From positions 1 through 64,000 of the forward strand of contig CAJNDS010002170.1 in NCBI GenBank assembly GCA_905221605.1: DNA of 64,000 nucleotides, in the 5' to 3' direction. The stretch's first letter is position 1. Each line of letters starts with the position of its first letter. The position numbers and the translations under genes were made by a program. This DNA comes from Symbiodinium natans (lineage: Eukaryota > Sar > Dinophyceae > Suessiales > Symbiodiniaceae). Below, in pieces: positions 54,101-60,953 of this stretch. The notes below the pieces were generated by a model. The model had not been told where the DNA came from. It searched no databases and worked only from the letters and a program-made list of their open reading frames with translations.

Positions 54101-56027
54101 CCATCTCTGTATCATCGGCTCCTGGCGCATCCTTTGTCTTCACCTTTGGGTCACACTGCTCGTCCTGCTCCACGAGTCCCACAAGCTCATCTTTTTTGTG
54201 CTCCTGGATTTCAGGACCTCCCTTTTTCTCCGCCAACGGCTTTGCCTCATCTGCTGTAGTTCGCTCGGTGTCGACTTCCGGTGAACTTCCAGACGGCAAC
54301 GCTTCTCCCTTCATGGGAGTGGACCCATCATTGGAGTCCTTTGTCTCACCTTCTGCAGCAGGCAAATCTTCTTCCACTGCAGGGCAATTGAGTCGATCAT
54401 CCACGGCAGGCACGCTTTCTTCCACCGCAGGCTCCTTTGGTTCCATGGCCTCCAAAGGAAAATTTCCACCATCATTGACCACAGCTGCCTCATTGGCTCC
54501 GGTGTAGCCCTTGTCATTTCGTTCCTCGCTGCTAACTTCAGGTTGCACCAGTGCGTCCACCTGTGAACCTCCATCATCAGCTGCTGCGGAGACCTGCGCC
54601 CCATTGTTGCAGTCGCCCGTGGAACGTACCACCACATGCACCTCAACCCGTGCTTCCTTCGCACTCCAGGTAATATCTGGCGCATCAACCCGCGCATCAT
54701 TGGCGCTCCAGGCCTCGTTTTTCAGATCATCCGTGTCTCCAGCTATTCCAGAAGCTTCTTTTTCCCTTTGAATGGCAGAATTCTTGGCACCAAACGAAGA
54801 GACCTCCTCAGTCGTAACACACAACTTATTCTCTCCATCCTCCGAATCTCCAGGACCACCTTCCTGAACAACAGGTACCACATCCACCACTCGCTCTTCT
54901 GCAGCCGACACAGTTCCGATCACCTCATTGGGCATTTTCTCTTCTGGATCCACCAATTCCATCGCTGCCCCACCCTCAGAAAGCGCTTCTGTTTCTTCCC
55001 GATCCAGGTGTTGAGCTCCAGCGATGTTGGCTTGGTTCCCAGGAATCCCTTCCTCATCAGGAGAACCCGAGGTCGGGGCGTCACCATCAGCCCTAGGACC
55101 GCTATCCCTGATAGTAGAGGAAAAATCTTTTTCACCTAAACTATTTACACTACCCTGGAATGCCCTCGTAGACTCAGTCTTCGGAGTAGAGGATGAAGAA
55201 TCCAGTGCCGCCTCCATTTCCAGCTCATTGCCCAAAGGAGACCCAACCACCTCGTCACTCTTCACCTTTTCACCTACCACCGGCAATGTCCACTTGGTTT
55301 CGTGCGTATCCAGGCAGTAATAATATTGTCTCCCATCTTCATGGAGGTGCAATTCCCACATTGTGCCATCACACGCTTGGATCAGATGCTCGTCTTTCCG
55401 AAAACCGTCCCTTTCAGAAACCTGTCGCATCTCGTCCTCTTCTTCTGACAGCTGTCGCAACCGTTCAGCCTCCATCTGTAGGATCTCCTCCTCCCCCATG
55501 GCGTATTCAGCAGCAGGTGCAGCTTCAAAGCCGTCCGCACCCTTCTGTTTGTGACCGCTTCCACCACCTTGGGAACTCGAAGATGGACCCTTTTTGATCT
55601 TGTTCAACGGCCTCCTGGTCGCTTGTAGCACTTCTCCAATCAGATCGGTCTGAGACTCTTGGTCTACCATTCGACCCGAAGTCGAAGACGACGGCTGGTA
55701 CCCGTGTTTGTGTAACACTCGTAAAACAGTCACCTCCATTTCACGATCTATGCCACCAGTCGCATCCCAATTCCTTTTTTCACCAGGCTTTGGCGGTACA
55801 GAAACAGCACGTCCTTCAGCTTCAGCATTGCTAACCGTATCCCTATTGGGATTCATACCCACATTGGGGCTTTCTGCAACCAAGGCCTCTTCCAGATGTT
55901 CTTCAGCGTCGGGAATCACCTCTTCCAACACCGCTCTTTCACCCAGAGACTCAGCTGCACCATTTCCAGCTCCACCATCTTGTCCACCATCCGAGGCAAG
56001 TTGGAGCCATCGCTTCGGAGAAGGCAT
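48192..56027 (-). CDS. Giant retroelement protein with WW-like, S1, SAM-like and six CCCH motifs
   Basis: 2611 residues from the ATG at 56027, the first after the primer-binding site (the frame is open back through the LTR, with another ATG at 56294). In order: WW-like motif at about 221-249 (W, YYY, W, P); long acidic E/D/S/T-rich region; S1-type RNA-binding domain at about 664-730 (GDEIMGLVRCINGYGAFLD); W/Y-rich stretch at about 745-775. Three CCCH fingers follow at about 970-990, 1063-1083 and 1113-1137, then a SAM- or HhH-like helical segment at about 1251-1298. A globular region of unknown type spans about 1720-2000. Three more CCCH fingers lie at about 2198-2277, and the tail is lysine-rich (KKKVKKKRK). 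CCCH, S1 and WW modules bind RNA or proline motifs, so a Gag-like RNA-packaging role is my inference. Function untested; no pol motifs. Confidence 0.85.
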   Translation of the reverse strand: MPSPKRWLQLASDGGQDGGAGNGAAESLGERAVLEEVIPDAEEHLEEALVAESPNVGMNPNRDTVSNAEAEGRAVSVPPKPGEKRNWDATGGIDREMEVTVLRVLHKHGYQPSSSTSGRMVDQESQTDLIGEVLQATRRPLNKIKKGPSSSSQGGGSGHKQKGADGFEAAPAAEYAMGEEEILQMEAERLRQLSEEEDEMRQVSERDGFRKDEHLIQACDGTMWELHLHEDGRQYYYCLDTHETKWTLPVVGEKVKSDEVVGSPLGNELEMEAALDSSSSTPKTESTRAFQGSVNSLGEKDFSSTIRDSGPRADGDAPTSGSPDEEGIPGNQANIAGAQHLDREETEALSEGGAAMELVDPEEKMPNEVIGTVSAAEERVVDVVPVVQEGGPGDSEDGENKLCVTTEEVSSFGAKNSAIQREKEASGIAGDTDDLKNEAWSANDARVDAPDITWSAKEARVEVHVVVRSTGDCNNGAQVSAAADDGGSQVDALVQPEVSSEERNDKGYTGANEAAVVNDGGNFPLEAMEPKEPAVEESVPAVDDRLNCPAVEEDLPAAEGETKDSNDGSTPMKGEALPSGSSPEVDTERTTADEAKPLAEKKGGPEIQEHKKDELVGLVEQDEQCDPKVKTKDAPGADDTEMVSEERVKKVPRAGALESPGPHCYQEGDEIMGLVRCINGYGAFLDHGDMNVLIPAEGNNAYQFKFGDTVNGTVKRVEDDGTIILDTFLVLEEDVEDSSSTLRKWKPSGWSTWWTDSWYAGQWYQDSNGQWDWKQEEEQSDEELVVQELSSEERKERQLYGEKIYKALLENGNEEEAYVGKITGMLLGRPMEDLQECVADQAFLNAEARRAYGILQNDGWKPDGTESTGLGKLTTFSRKQYHNALFELACRKRRFSRPVVGEAVATVLNQGEDEFWNALWLDTKLFLQELDGAVQSMSKRENKPMEAYMDPDQYKKAYMTPKTVLSPGYSKLCRFFNKGRCRNGDGCPYEHRRYGEGWPEGGSTDPKNSQEADDEDGNIGDPPTEEGTVDEAQQEREDLAFRAKYNFGKGASKGEPTSGEPKGRLCLYYNQGGCKYGTACRYLHNDDVALEGTWEPGKAWDNASRKSLRDAGFHHCCFDYYLRGRCRKGLNFCKYSHDEMSEERLSLLKHLVQVANQVRFEKERGWELTDRSTFQPPASGGAESSSSSAPKALQMTNVSQKDGEKGILDEVEADEQKNSVAASTSTQLHNPEEPIENWMARNAHLWVYTPHVSEVMITLGVTNVSDLQEFIFVEDLVDKGINKVTACKILQLVGEVRYRPGGPEKAVPSDASVRVQQSSGNKGTGRAAVRTLTQVREAEDSGAKTMPRGSYRELFDKVRYRDGWTLAQRSPLCVQKLRLVGVGMPPVNPPTKKYRSRSNPVRRGRPLLDKKQVRQVPRSRSQRRVQLAEVVEKPKPLEPVKPRGGLSYPFSRAWADVVDDDDQAEALVSYAASSSDSSEEETNAVQRLKELFLQERDSWRTASRGNVPQSGSSGSNDGPKKSVHLGEGRDKASRGETRQEVTSQVFSLPQPSRRAERSQKRTRDGSVMVGSLAVGSTDEVLPGQGAAGQVNVSESAQVLPGHEVAGQETAPEGAVQISGEETDQKEGEGGSNDLRGNDAKMLDGGPVRSDLQQLLVKGLLTRIYWKVAVGKLPMGQRDCQKGSNKMDRNLVISMSSEGASEQDENLALEDDADQSMGDGAMVMVYDPGTLIQSPTTDWVMRRGLTDRTVWPAMAHLAQRICAEMVQVDEMNAQLGTGTLLFQRRDQGYYTDLHHSFHDNPCLPAVGNYPLSVMGALLSPGLEGEFKNTDKFGTAMEAIAYDWSRSPGMEVHIELMARVAKMVHPFLNLGAQGSVMVSEFLWQRGRARLMEFLQAATCADQLEALWRRMDDDADEEVDPSTAMLEVLGLEDAVLDQGNNESLIPIEDAGGETSGDTGGKGKAPEVSPEEEKSSGSSRLADTRIFLWSVYSRVASNFSMQDRTTGKIFDSTKGYPGEGPNNDDNPSSKGNFPWISEDYLDEVVSKKMERSSEMDGFVPGSEGSLEKVEVENVTASKILMALWKKGHRVGFRRLRRLNASGCKVGAMKRPIKRVQKIGARKAFMKMFNVFGSSQHGSGVGGKPIMRVVGPRPGFPAVLQAPNTDSTSGEGSSPQVHGNVHVEHNRPMDRYEAERLEKRKKGFCYWFGKGKDRCKFGDDCKFIHSEDDVVLHSYWCKYYVAGRECFAGKDCGFSHDATGVRCVQFARSGKCRFGDRCVFEHGVPLEKQRPRSPRTPPRDGPRRKSGANGGEKEIPPEQFDDDEEDFMVYDEETKMTELLMEAISFLSGGKPDLARAEADPLFKLLKFTGDADQMDQVWVSWTTEMLSVLELLEVVKSYDVSLAEVEEWVNDLRIWYERANLGEEKDPKKGKKRSLEGESSKDIPAEKEVVETSETEVAVEEEKKKVKKKRKAAAIEDPYTLMVPKPKKMPTIIEKGGSTSNVVASAVEKSSKTRTKSNVGGKTKKKEKSQSPKKEEVVMVQDPEEKDRPSDAEAPGSANANEELGQSCQAIEDAKREGLVSSIQRGIQDPILTISDLEYILLQLHLKIANNRKKK

Positions 56028-56080
56028 TGCTTCTTGATCCCAAAACCTTGAAAGAACACTTAACCGCAGGGAACCTAATT

Positions 56081-56093
56081 TGGGCTCATAACC
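56081..56093 (-). other. Primer-binding site, complementary to a tRNA-Met anticodon arm
   Basis: The plus strand reads TGGGCTCATAACC, i.e. stem GGG, loop CTCATAA with anticodon CAT, stem CC, as in initiator-type Met tRNA. In element sense GGTTATGAGCCCA adjoins the 5' LTR with no spacer. Drosophila copia is primed from the corresponding region by a half-tRNA. Confidence 0.8.
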
Positions 56094-56380
56094 TACGGGG
56101 GGACAACCAAGGAAGGAAATCAACTCCCCTAATCGCCCTGAACTTATATTTCCCAGATCGAACCAAGAAACAACCAAGAACACGGATAAGAGCAACCCAG
56201 GGGGGAAGGAAAGGGGGAAGGAACCCACACCCTTACCAAACCCTAAGAACCCAGGCACTTCTTTTTGAACTTGTGGCTTTCTGTTCACGCCCATCTTGAG
56301 CCAAATACGATTACCGGGTTCATTAACCCTTCCAACTTCCAACACTAACTCCTTTCTACAATACCAATTGCAGCTCCGCA
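56094..56380 (-). repeat. 5' LTR (287 bp)
   Basis: Same length as the 3' LTR. In element sense it contains TTTGGCTCAAG immediately followed by ATG (56294), an 11-base match to the 3' end of the dinoflagellate spliced leader. No TATA box is evident. Confidence 0.9.
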
Positions 56381-56415
56381 TAGGGTTTAGGGTTTAGGGT
56401 TTAGGGTTTGGGGTC
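56381..56415 (+). repeat. Right part of the telomere array split by the LTR element, with TSD TAGGG at 56381-56385
   Basis: Four to five TTTAGGG units continuing the register of 47457-47534 once the element and one TAGGG are removed. Confidence 0.93.
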
Positions 56416-56473
56416 TGTTTCTCTTCGGATGACCTGTCCAAGCCAAGAGAGCCGAAGCTTCGCAGCTTCGCAG

Positions 56474-58420
56474 GCGGTGATCCACACCACGAGGGAGTCG
56501 GGAGCCATTCGCCACGGCGCCGAGTGTTTCAACTTCTACTTTCCCCAGGCCTGGTGGTTCCATTTGGCTGCTTTCCGGGGTGGCCCAAACCCCCCCAAAA
56601 CCCTCAACTGTAAAGATCCTGAGATCGAAGGAATGCCAGGCTTCAGCATGGGAGACTTGCAGGATGTCTCAAGAACCGATATCGGGATCGGCAGCTGCTT
56701 CACACGCGAGATCGCGGAGCAGCCTTGTGTGTAAGGGGCCCTGATTCCCAGTATTCTTCAGAGACGATGACGCAACGAGCATGCGTAGTTTCTGGCAGGA
56801 GTTGGACACCAACTACCTTGTCGCCTGGCCCTCAGCTGCAGAGCAGCAGAAGGGCGTTTGCATTGGCTTCATAGCTCGAAGGGATGCAAAGTACGACGTC
56901 ATAACGAGAAGGACAAGATTGTTTTGCCACAGCCAAGGTAACCTTAAGCGGGTTGGGATGAGAGCAAAGAGGGAAAGATCTTGAGCCTTGAGTCCTCACC
57001 CAAACAAACTGTGCTGAGGTGTGGGAAGGCTTTGATGACAAGTCGCGGGCTCGTGGCAGTCTCTGCGCCTTTCTCTTGCAATCCGCCGTCGGAAGTTCAG
57101 GTGGTGTCTCAGTGCCTGACTCTACCGTATATGGATCTGCCAAGAAAACCAGCCGACAGAAGTAAGGCCGTAACAAACTTGCTACGAACCCCGGTGCGCG
57201 TTGAAAGGCATCTGCAGCGAAGTCCATTTGTAAGAACCCCAGCCCAGGCCTTGGGCCTACATGGATGAGGTTCGCTCTTGTAAGCTTTGGCTTTTTTCTC
57301 TCTCTTAGATTGTTCTTATTTTTGCTCGTTTTCAGTATTGTTATTATTATTATTATTTATTTACTTTTTTAATCTATCAATTTATGTGTGCGGGGTGGGG
57401 GAGGGGGGGGGGCTCATTGATGAATCTCCCCCAATGAGACCCTGGAGCTGCCCGCGACATCTTGGAAGGACGACCTCCGCGATTTCCTCATGGAGCGTGC
57501 CCGGAGCCTAAACCCTAAACCCTAAACCCTAAACCCTAAACCCTAAACCCTAAACCCTAAACCCTAAACCCTAAACCCTAAACCGGGCACTCCTTTGCCT
57601 CTCAGCATCACTCCTTTGCCTTTCCTTGCTTCCCTTGTGCACGCTCCTGTCAAATCGTAGGCTTTCCGCGCCCCTAAACCCTAAACCCTAAACCCTAAAC
57701 CCTAAACCCTAAACCCTAAACCCTAAACCCTAAACCCTGTGTGTGTGAATGAATCTCAACTGTGCGACTGCCGACCTCTGCGTTTCGCAAGTTGCGAGCC
57801 GGGCCGTGCTGTACCGGGCTTGACCCTCCACTACGTACTACCTGGAGGTTCATGCTACTTACTAACCAATTGTGACTGTACTTATAACTTATAACTGTAC
57901 TTATATAACCATATTAGGGCCCTTAAGGGGCTTGTAAGTGGGGGTTATTCGTGTTCAGGTAGAGAAAGACAACTACGCCTTGCCTCTCAATCCGATTTGG
58001 CCGGGGCCCTGAGTTACAGCATTGGCCCATGTCCACCCCACAGGAGCCTCAGGAAGATGAGAGGAGGAAGTGTGAGGTTAAGTTAAGGGTTTAGGGCTTA
58101 TAAGGTTTAGGGCTTATAGGGTTTATAGGGCTTATAGGGTTTAGGGTTAGGGCTTATAGGGTTTAAGGCAGCTTGGCTGGGAACTCGAGACACAGCAAAG
58201 GTGCGTTCGCGACTGCGGTTGGTTCGATATCCTGGAGTACCAAATGGAGCCCGTGGCCAAGATGAAATCGGGTGTTGGCTGTTGTTTGCTGAAGAAGAAA
58301 TGCTCCTATCTACCGCCAGGGAAAGCATATCACGAGAGAGAGAGAGAGATGTTTATAGCATTTCTACGCGAAGGTCAAGGCCATAAGCACATCCGATTAG
58401 TAACTTGCTGGGTTGCGTGA
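56474..58420 (+). CDS. Multi-exon gene of unknown function (partial model)
   Basis: Exons inferred by eye: 56474-56548 (AVIHTTRESGAIRHGAECFN, ends FYFPQ); 56800 to about 56890 (ELDTNYLVAWPSAAEQQKG); about 57436-57498 (ETLELPATSWKDDLRDFLME, then R); 57959-58005 (VEKDNYALPLNPIWPG); 58201-58420 (CVRDCGWFDILEYQMEPVAK and on to TGA at 58418). Where both ends can be placed, introns start GC and end AG before G, and phases agree for exons 1-2, 3-4 and 4-5. The exon 2 to 3 join is not resolved. The 3-4 intron carries two CCCTAAA arrays and a family C MITE-like copy; the 4-5 intron carries TTTAGGG/TTATAGGG. The 5' end is missing; another piece may lie at about 56620-56735. I cannot name the protein. 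Exon pieces and order are reasonably supported, exact borders less so. Confidence 0.5.
57508..57583 (-). repeat. Interstitial telomere repeat, CCCTAAA, in a proposed intron
   Basis: About 11 perfect units starting three codons after the proposed exon 3 donor. Confidence 0.97.
57674..57739 (-). repeat. Interstitial telomere repeat, CCCTAAA
   Basis: About nine perfect units in the same proposed intron. Confidence 0.97.
57841..57945 (+). mobile_element. MITE-like remnant, family C
   Basis: CCTGGAGGTTCATGCTACTT and ACTAACCAATT match the left half of the element at 30283, and ATATTAGGGCCCTTAAGGGG its middle. The right terminus is missing or diverged. Confidence 0.6.
58080..58166 (+). repeat. Degenerate TTTAGGG/TTATAGGG block
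   Basis: Mixture of TTTAGGG, CTTATAGGG and TTTATAGGG. Confidence 0.9.
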
Positions 58421-58696
58421 GCTGATCCTGTGTTGCACTCTGAGGAACCCGACCTGCAAAGCAGCGCTGGATGCCTGGCACCCAGGGGGTGGGGTTTGGG
58501 GTTTAGGGTTTAGGGTTTAGGGGTTAGGGGTTAGGGACAAGAGAAGCAAAAGTCGGGCTTCTAGGGACATAACTTTCTCAAGTGCACCCGAAGATGTGTG
58601 ATCCTCAGTTATCCTCCTGCCTCTCAGCTTCGCCCCATTGCAGGCGTTAGGGACGAAGCACTCTCAAGTGCACGAGAAGATGTGTTATCGTCCCCC

Positions 58697-58727
<31 letters not shown>

Positions 58728-58926
58728 CCCGCTATGCCCAGCATGGCTCAATTGCAGTCTCGGTGCCCTTAAGTTAACTTAAGTCCCTTTCCTTGTGCGA
58801 GGCCTGGTACCCACAGCAGTGGGGAGCCCAGTTTTGTCAATTGCTCGGCGGCTGACTCGGGGTTTCGAGTTCTTGTAAGCCAAGCTCCGATCCTGACTTG
58901 CGTGGGCATAAGATGTTGGCCGAAAC
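58421..58926. other. TTTAGGG block and poly-C run; no gene
   Basis: TTTAGGG/TTAGGGG at about 58490-58535, a C run of about 40 at 58687-58726 with few interruptions, otherwise unique. Confidence 0.6.
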
Positions 58927-59133
58927 ATGCACAATGAAGAGTCGAGGTTCGGCATTCTTGAGAAGATCAAGGCAGACTTGGCAGCTCTTCCGGGTCCTTC
59001 ATTCAAGGGTTTGGCGTTTTGTGTTGCCGACACCTGTGCCCGCACGGAATCCGGCTCCCATTCAGACTTGGCATTCGCAGTTTGTCAGAGCATGGGCATG
59101 TGCGTTTGTCGCAACAAGGGCCGGCCAAGGTAG
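58927..59133 (+). other. Coding-like stretch
   Basis: Frame MHNEESRFGILEKIKADLAA and on, continuing through CVADTCARTESG to a TAG at 59131. Good composition for a protein; no motif recognised. It might be an exon with the ATG internal. Confidence 0.4.
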
Positions 59134-59545
59134 TGTGCAGGGAGCACACGGTGCTATAAATCTCGGACTCAGCATCGGCGCCGTCGCCGGCACCTCCATC
59201 ATCACCGTTGCCCTTCACCGTCCCCACTGCCATTGTCGTCCTCATCAGCTGCATGTACTTCTTAGGTCTTAGGTCGTTGCTGCAACAGGGGTGCGGAGGT
59301 GGTGGTGACAGTCAGTTTCGGTATGTCAAGCATGTATTACAAAAGATGATGTACATCTATATGCACATATATATATATATATGTAAACTCATTCATGATA
59401 TCACTATAATTAACAGTATTGGAGGGAGATACAAAAAGAAACAAAATACGCAAGATCTTAGAGCATACATGATGTGAGTCGTTTAGCTTGTATGTCATAT
59501 TACCAGCACTCCATCCGCCGTGACCGTTCACAGAGCCCAGCGCTT
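59134..59545. other. Unique sequence and TA microsatellite
   Basis: (TA)n near 59366-59384. No gene seen. Confidence 0.5.
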
Positions 59546-59547
59546 CC

Positions 59548-59640
59548 GAGCGCCAGGCGCTGCACGAAGAGTTCCAGGATGGCTTGGAGCTCCGCGCAAA
59601 CGAGGCAGCGAAGATCTCCTCTCAGGATTTACAGGGTTTC
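59548..59640 (+). other. Exon-like fragment followed by a CT microsatellite
   Basis: Frame ERQALHEEFQDGLELRANEA and on through KISSQDLQG. CAG before G at 59554-59557 could be an acceptor. A (CT)n-rich tract runs from 59640 to 59700. Confidence 0.4.
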
Positions 59641-59879
59641 TCTCCCTCTCTCTCTCCCTCGCTCGCTCTCTCGCTCTTTGTTGCCTCTCTTGCTCTCTTC
59701 GTGACTGAAGCGTCACTGGGTTGAGGGTTTCGGGCTTGTCCAGTTCATAGGCTCAGGCAAGCCCAAGACTCGGTGGCTCATTCATGTGTAACCAGGGCCC
59801 TACAAAGACGCCACTTGCCACCCATGAAGCCTCAACCCTGATTGGGCACGCGAGTGAGAGCCAAAGCCCTGACTGGGGC

Positions 59880-60003
59880 TCCCTAAACCCCAAACCCCAA
59901 ACCCCCCAAACCCCCCAAACCCCCCAAACCCCCCAAACCCCCCAAACCCCCCAAACCCCAAACCCTAAACCCTAAACCCCAAACCCTAAACCCTAAACCC
60001 CAA
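59880..60003 (-). repeat. Variant telomere-like array, CCCCCCAAA then CCCTAAA/CCCCAAA
   Basis: About seven 9-mers CCCCCCAAA, then heptamers. Another locally homogenised variant of the telomere unit. Confidence 0.95.
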
Positions 60004-60191
60004 GCCCTCCTTGCATCCCGCTGTCTGCGACAGATTCAGCGGCCCCTCGTCCGGACTTTGTCGCACTGCCCTGACCTGGACATGTCGGAGAAGGCCCCCA
60101 AAAAGCACAGGGAGGACATGCCCGGCCGACTCTCCCCAAGCCCGGATGCCATAGGTGCTTGAAAAAACAACACATCACTTTTTCCCAATGA

Positions 60192-60345
60192 GTAGGCCTA
60201 TGTTGAGGGGACCATGGTAAGTACCCTAAAATTACAGAGGGTTTTGAAAGCAGGGGTATGTAAGGGTTCTCGAACTGAAGGCCCATGTTGAGGGGACCAG
60301 GAGTTGAGGGTTGAGGGTTTAGGGTTTAGGGTTTAGGTGTATGTT
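60192..60345 (+). repeat. Direct repeat around CCATGGT/CCAGGAG and TTTAGGG remnant
   Basis: CCTATGTTGAGGGGACCATGG and CCCATGTTGAGGGGACCAGG lie about 90 bp apart, followed by TTGAGGG/TTTAGGG at 60300-60340. Confidence 0.6.
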
Positions 60346-60953
60346 TTCAAGTCGTAGGATCTCTACGAACATGGGGGCCAGGCCAATCTAGCTTCATCGC
60401 TTGTGTCGTCTTCGCGGAGCAGGCATGTCCCCGAGAGAGTTTAGGGCTTAGGGTTTAGGGTTTGAGGCTTTTGCAGGGCATCGGAATGGAATATGCATTC
60501 CCTCGTCATGCCTGCACGTGGGCCGCAGCAGCTTGCATATGGCTTGTGGACCACGATCTGCAACCCTAAACCCTAAACCCCAAACCCTAAACCCTAAGAG
60601 CCTGGCTGAGGTGGAGCACTGCGGTACGCAAAGACAGACCCCAAGTCCAGTGCAGAGGGAGAGGGAGAGAGTTGCCCTCACTCAGCGGCCAAGCACATGC
60701 CATGTTTATGTAGGTACCGTGATTTCGGCATACGCTTCGATGAAGCTGTCTGCAATCCTTGACACTGCTCGGCATGCTGATTGTCAGAAGGGTTCCTGTG
60801 CATATTGCAATAACACATGGCTGAAGCGGAAAGCGCTCTATTCGCAGATCCCGTGGCGGGTGTTCTGTGCTAGCCTTTTGCCCAATGGCAAGAGCCCTGC
60901 AAGGTCAACGTGATGCAGCAAATAAAGCGGCAAAGTCGCCATCTCAGTTGCAA
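60346..60953. other. Short telomere remnants and unique sequence; no gene called
   Basis: TTTAGGG near 60440-60462 and CCCTAAA at 60563-60597. A 131-codon plus-strand frame runs through the second block and is therefore doubtful. Confidence 0.35.

Larger units (their letters stand above)
47535..56380 (-). mobile_element. LTR retroelement, 8846 bp, non-autonomous, minus strand
   Basis: Bounded by 287-bp direct repeats that differ at two positions, with primer-binding site, polypurine tract and a TAGGG duplication in telomere repeat. It carries one uninterrupted frame of 2611 codons and 364 bp of 3' non-coding sequence before the polypurine tract. I see no aspartic protease DTG/DSG context, no HHCC/DDE integrase and no YxDD reverse transcriptase in the frame. 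Too little other space exists for them, so it must be mobilised in trans. The anticodon-arm primer points to Ty1/Copia-like priming. No telomere array interrupts it, unlike all neighbouring DNA, which fits a recent insertion. A domesticated or amplified gene with flanking repeats is less likely given PBS, PPT and TSD together. Confidence 0.88.

Noticed and set aside
48293-55554. Numerous plus-strand and alternate minus-strand frames of 60-167 codons inside the LTR element
   Set aside because: They are shadows of the 2611-codon frame, without motifs, including none for protease, integrase or reverse transcriptase.
56028-56381. Upstream extension of the giant frame through the LTR to an ATG at 56381
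   Set aside because: That ATG uses a base of the target duplication and lies outside the element, and the region is the LTR. The ATG at 56027 after the primer site, or the one at 56294 in the LTR, is more plausible.
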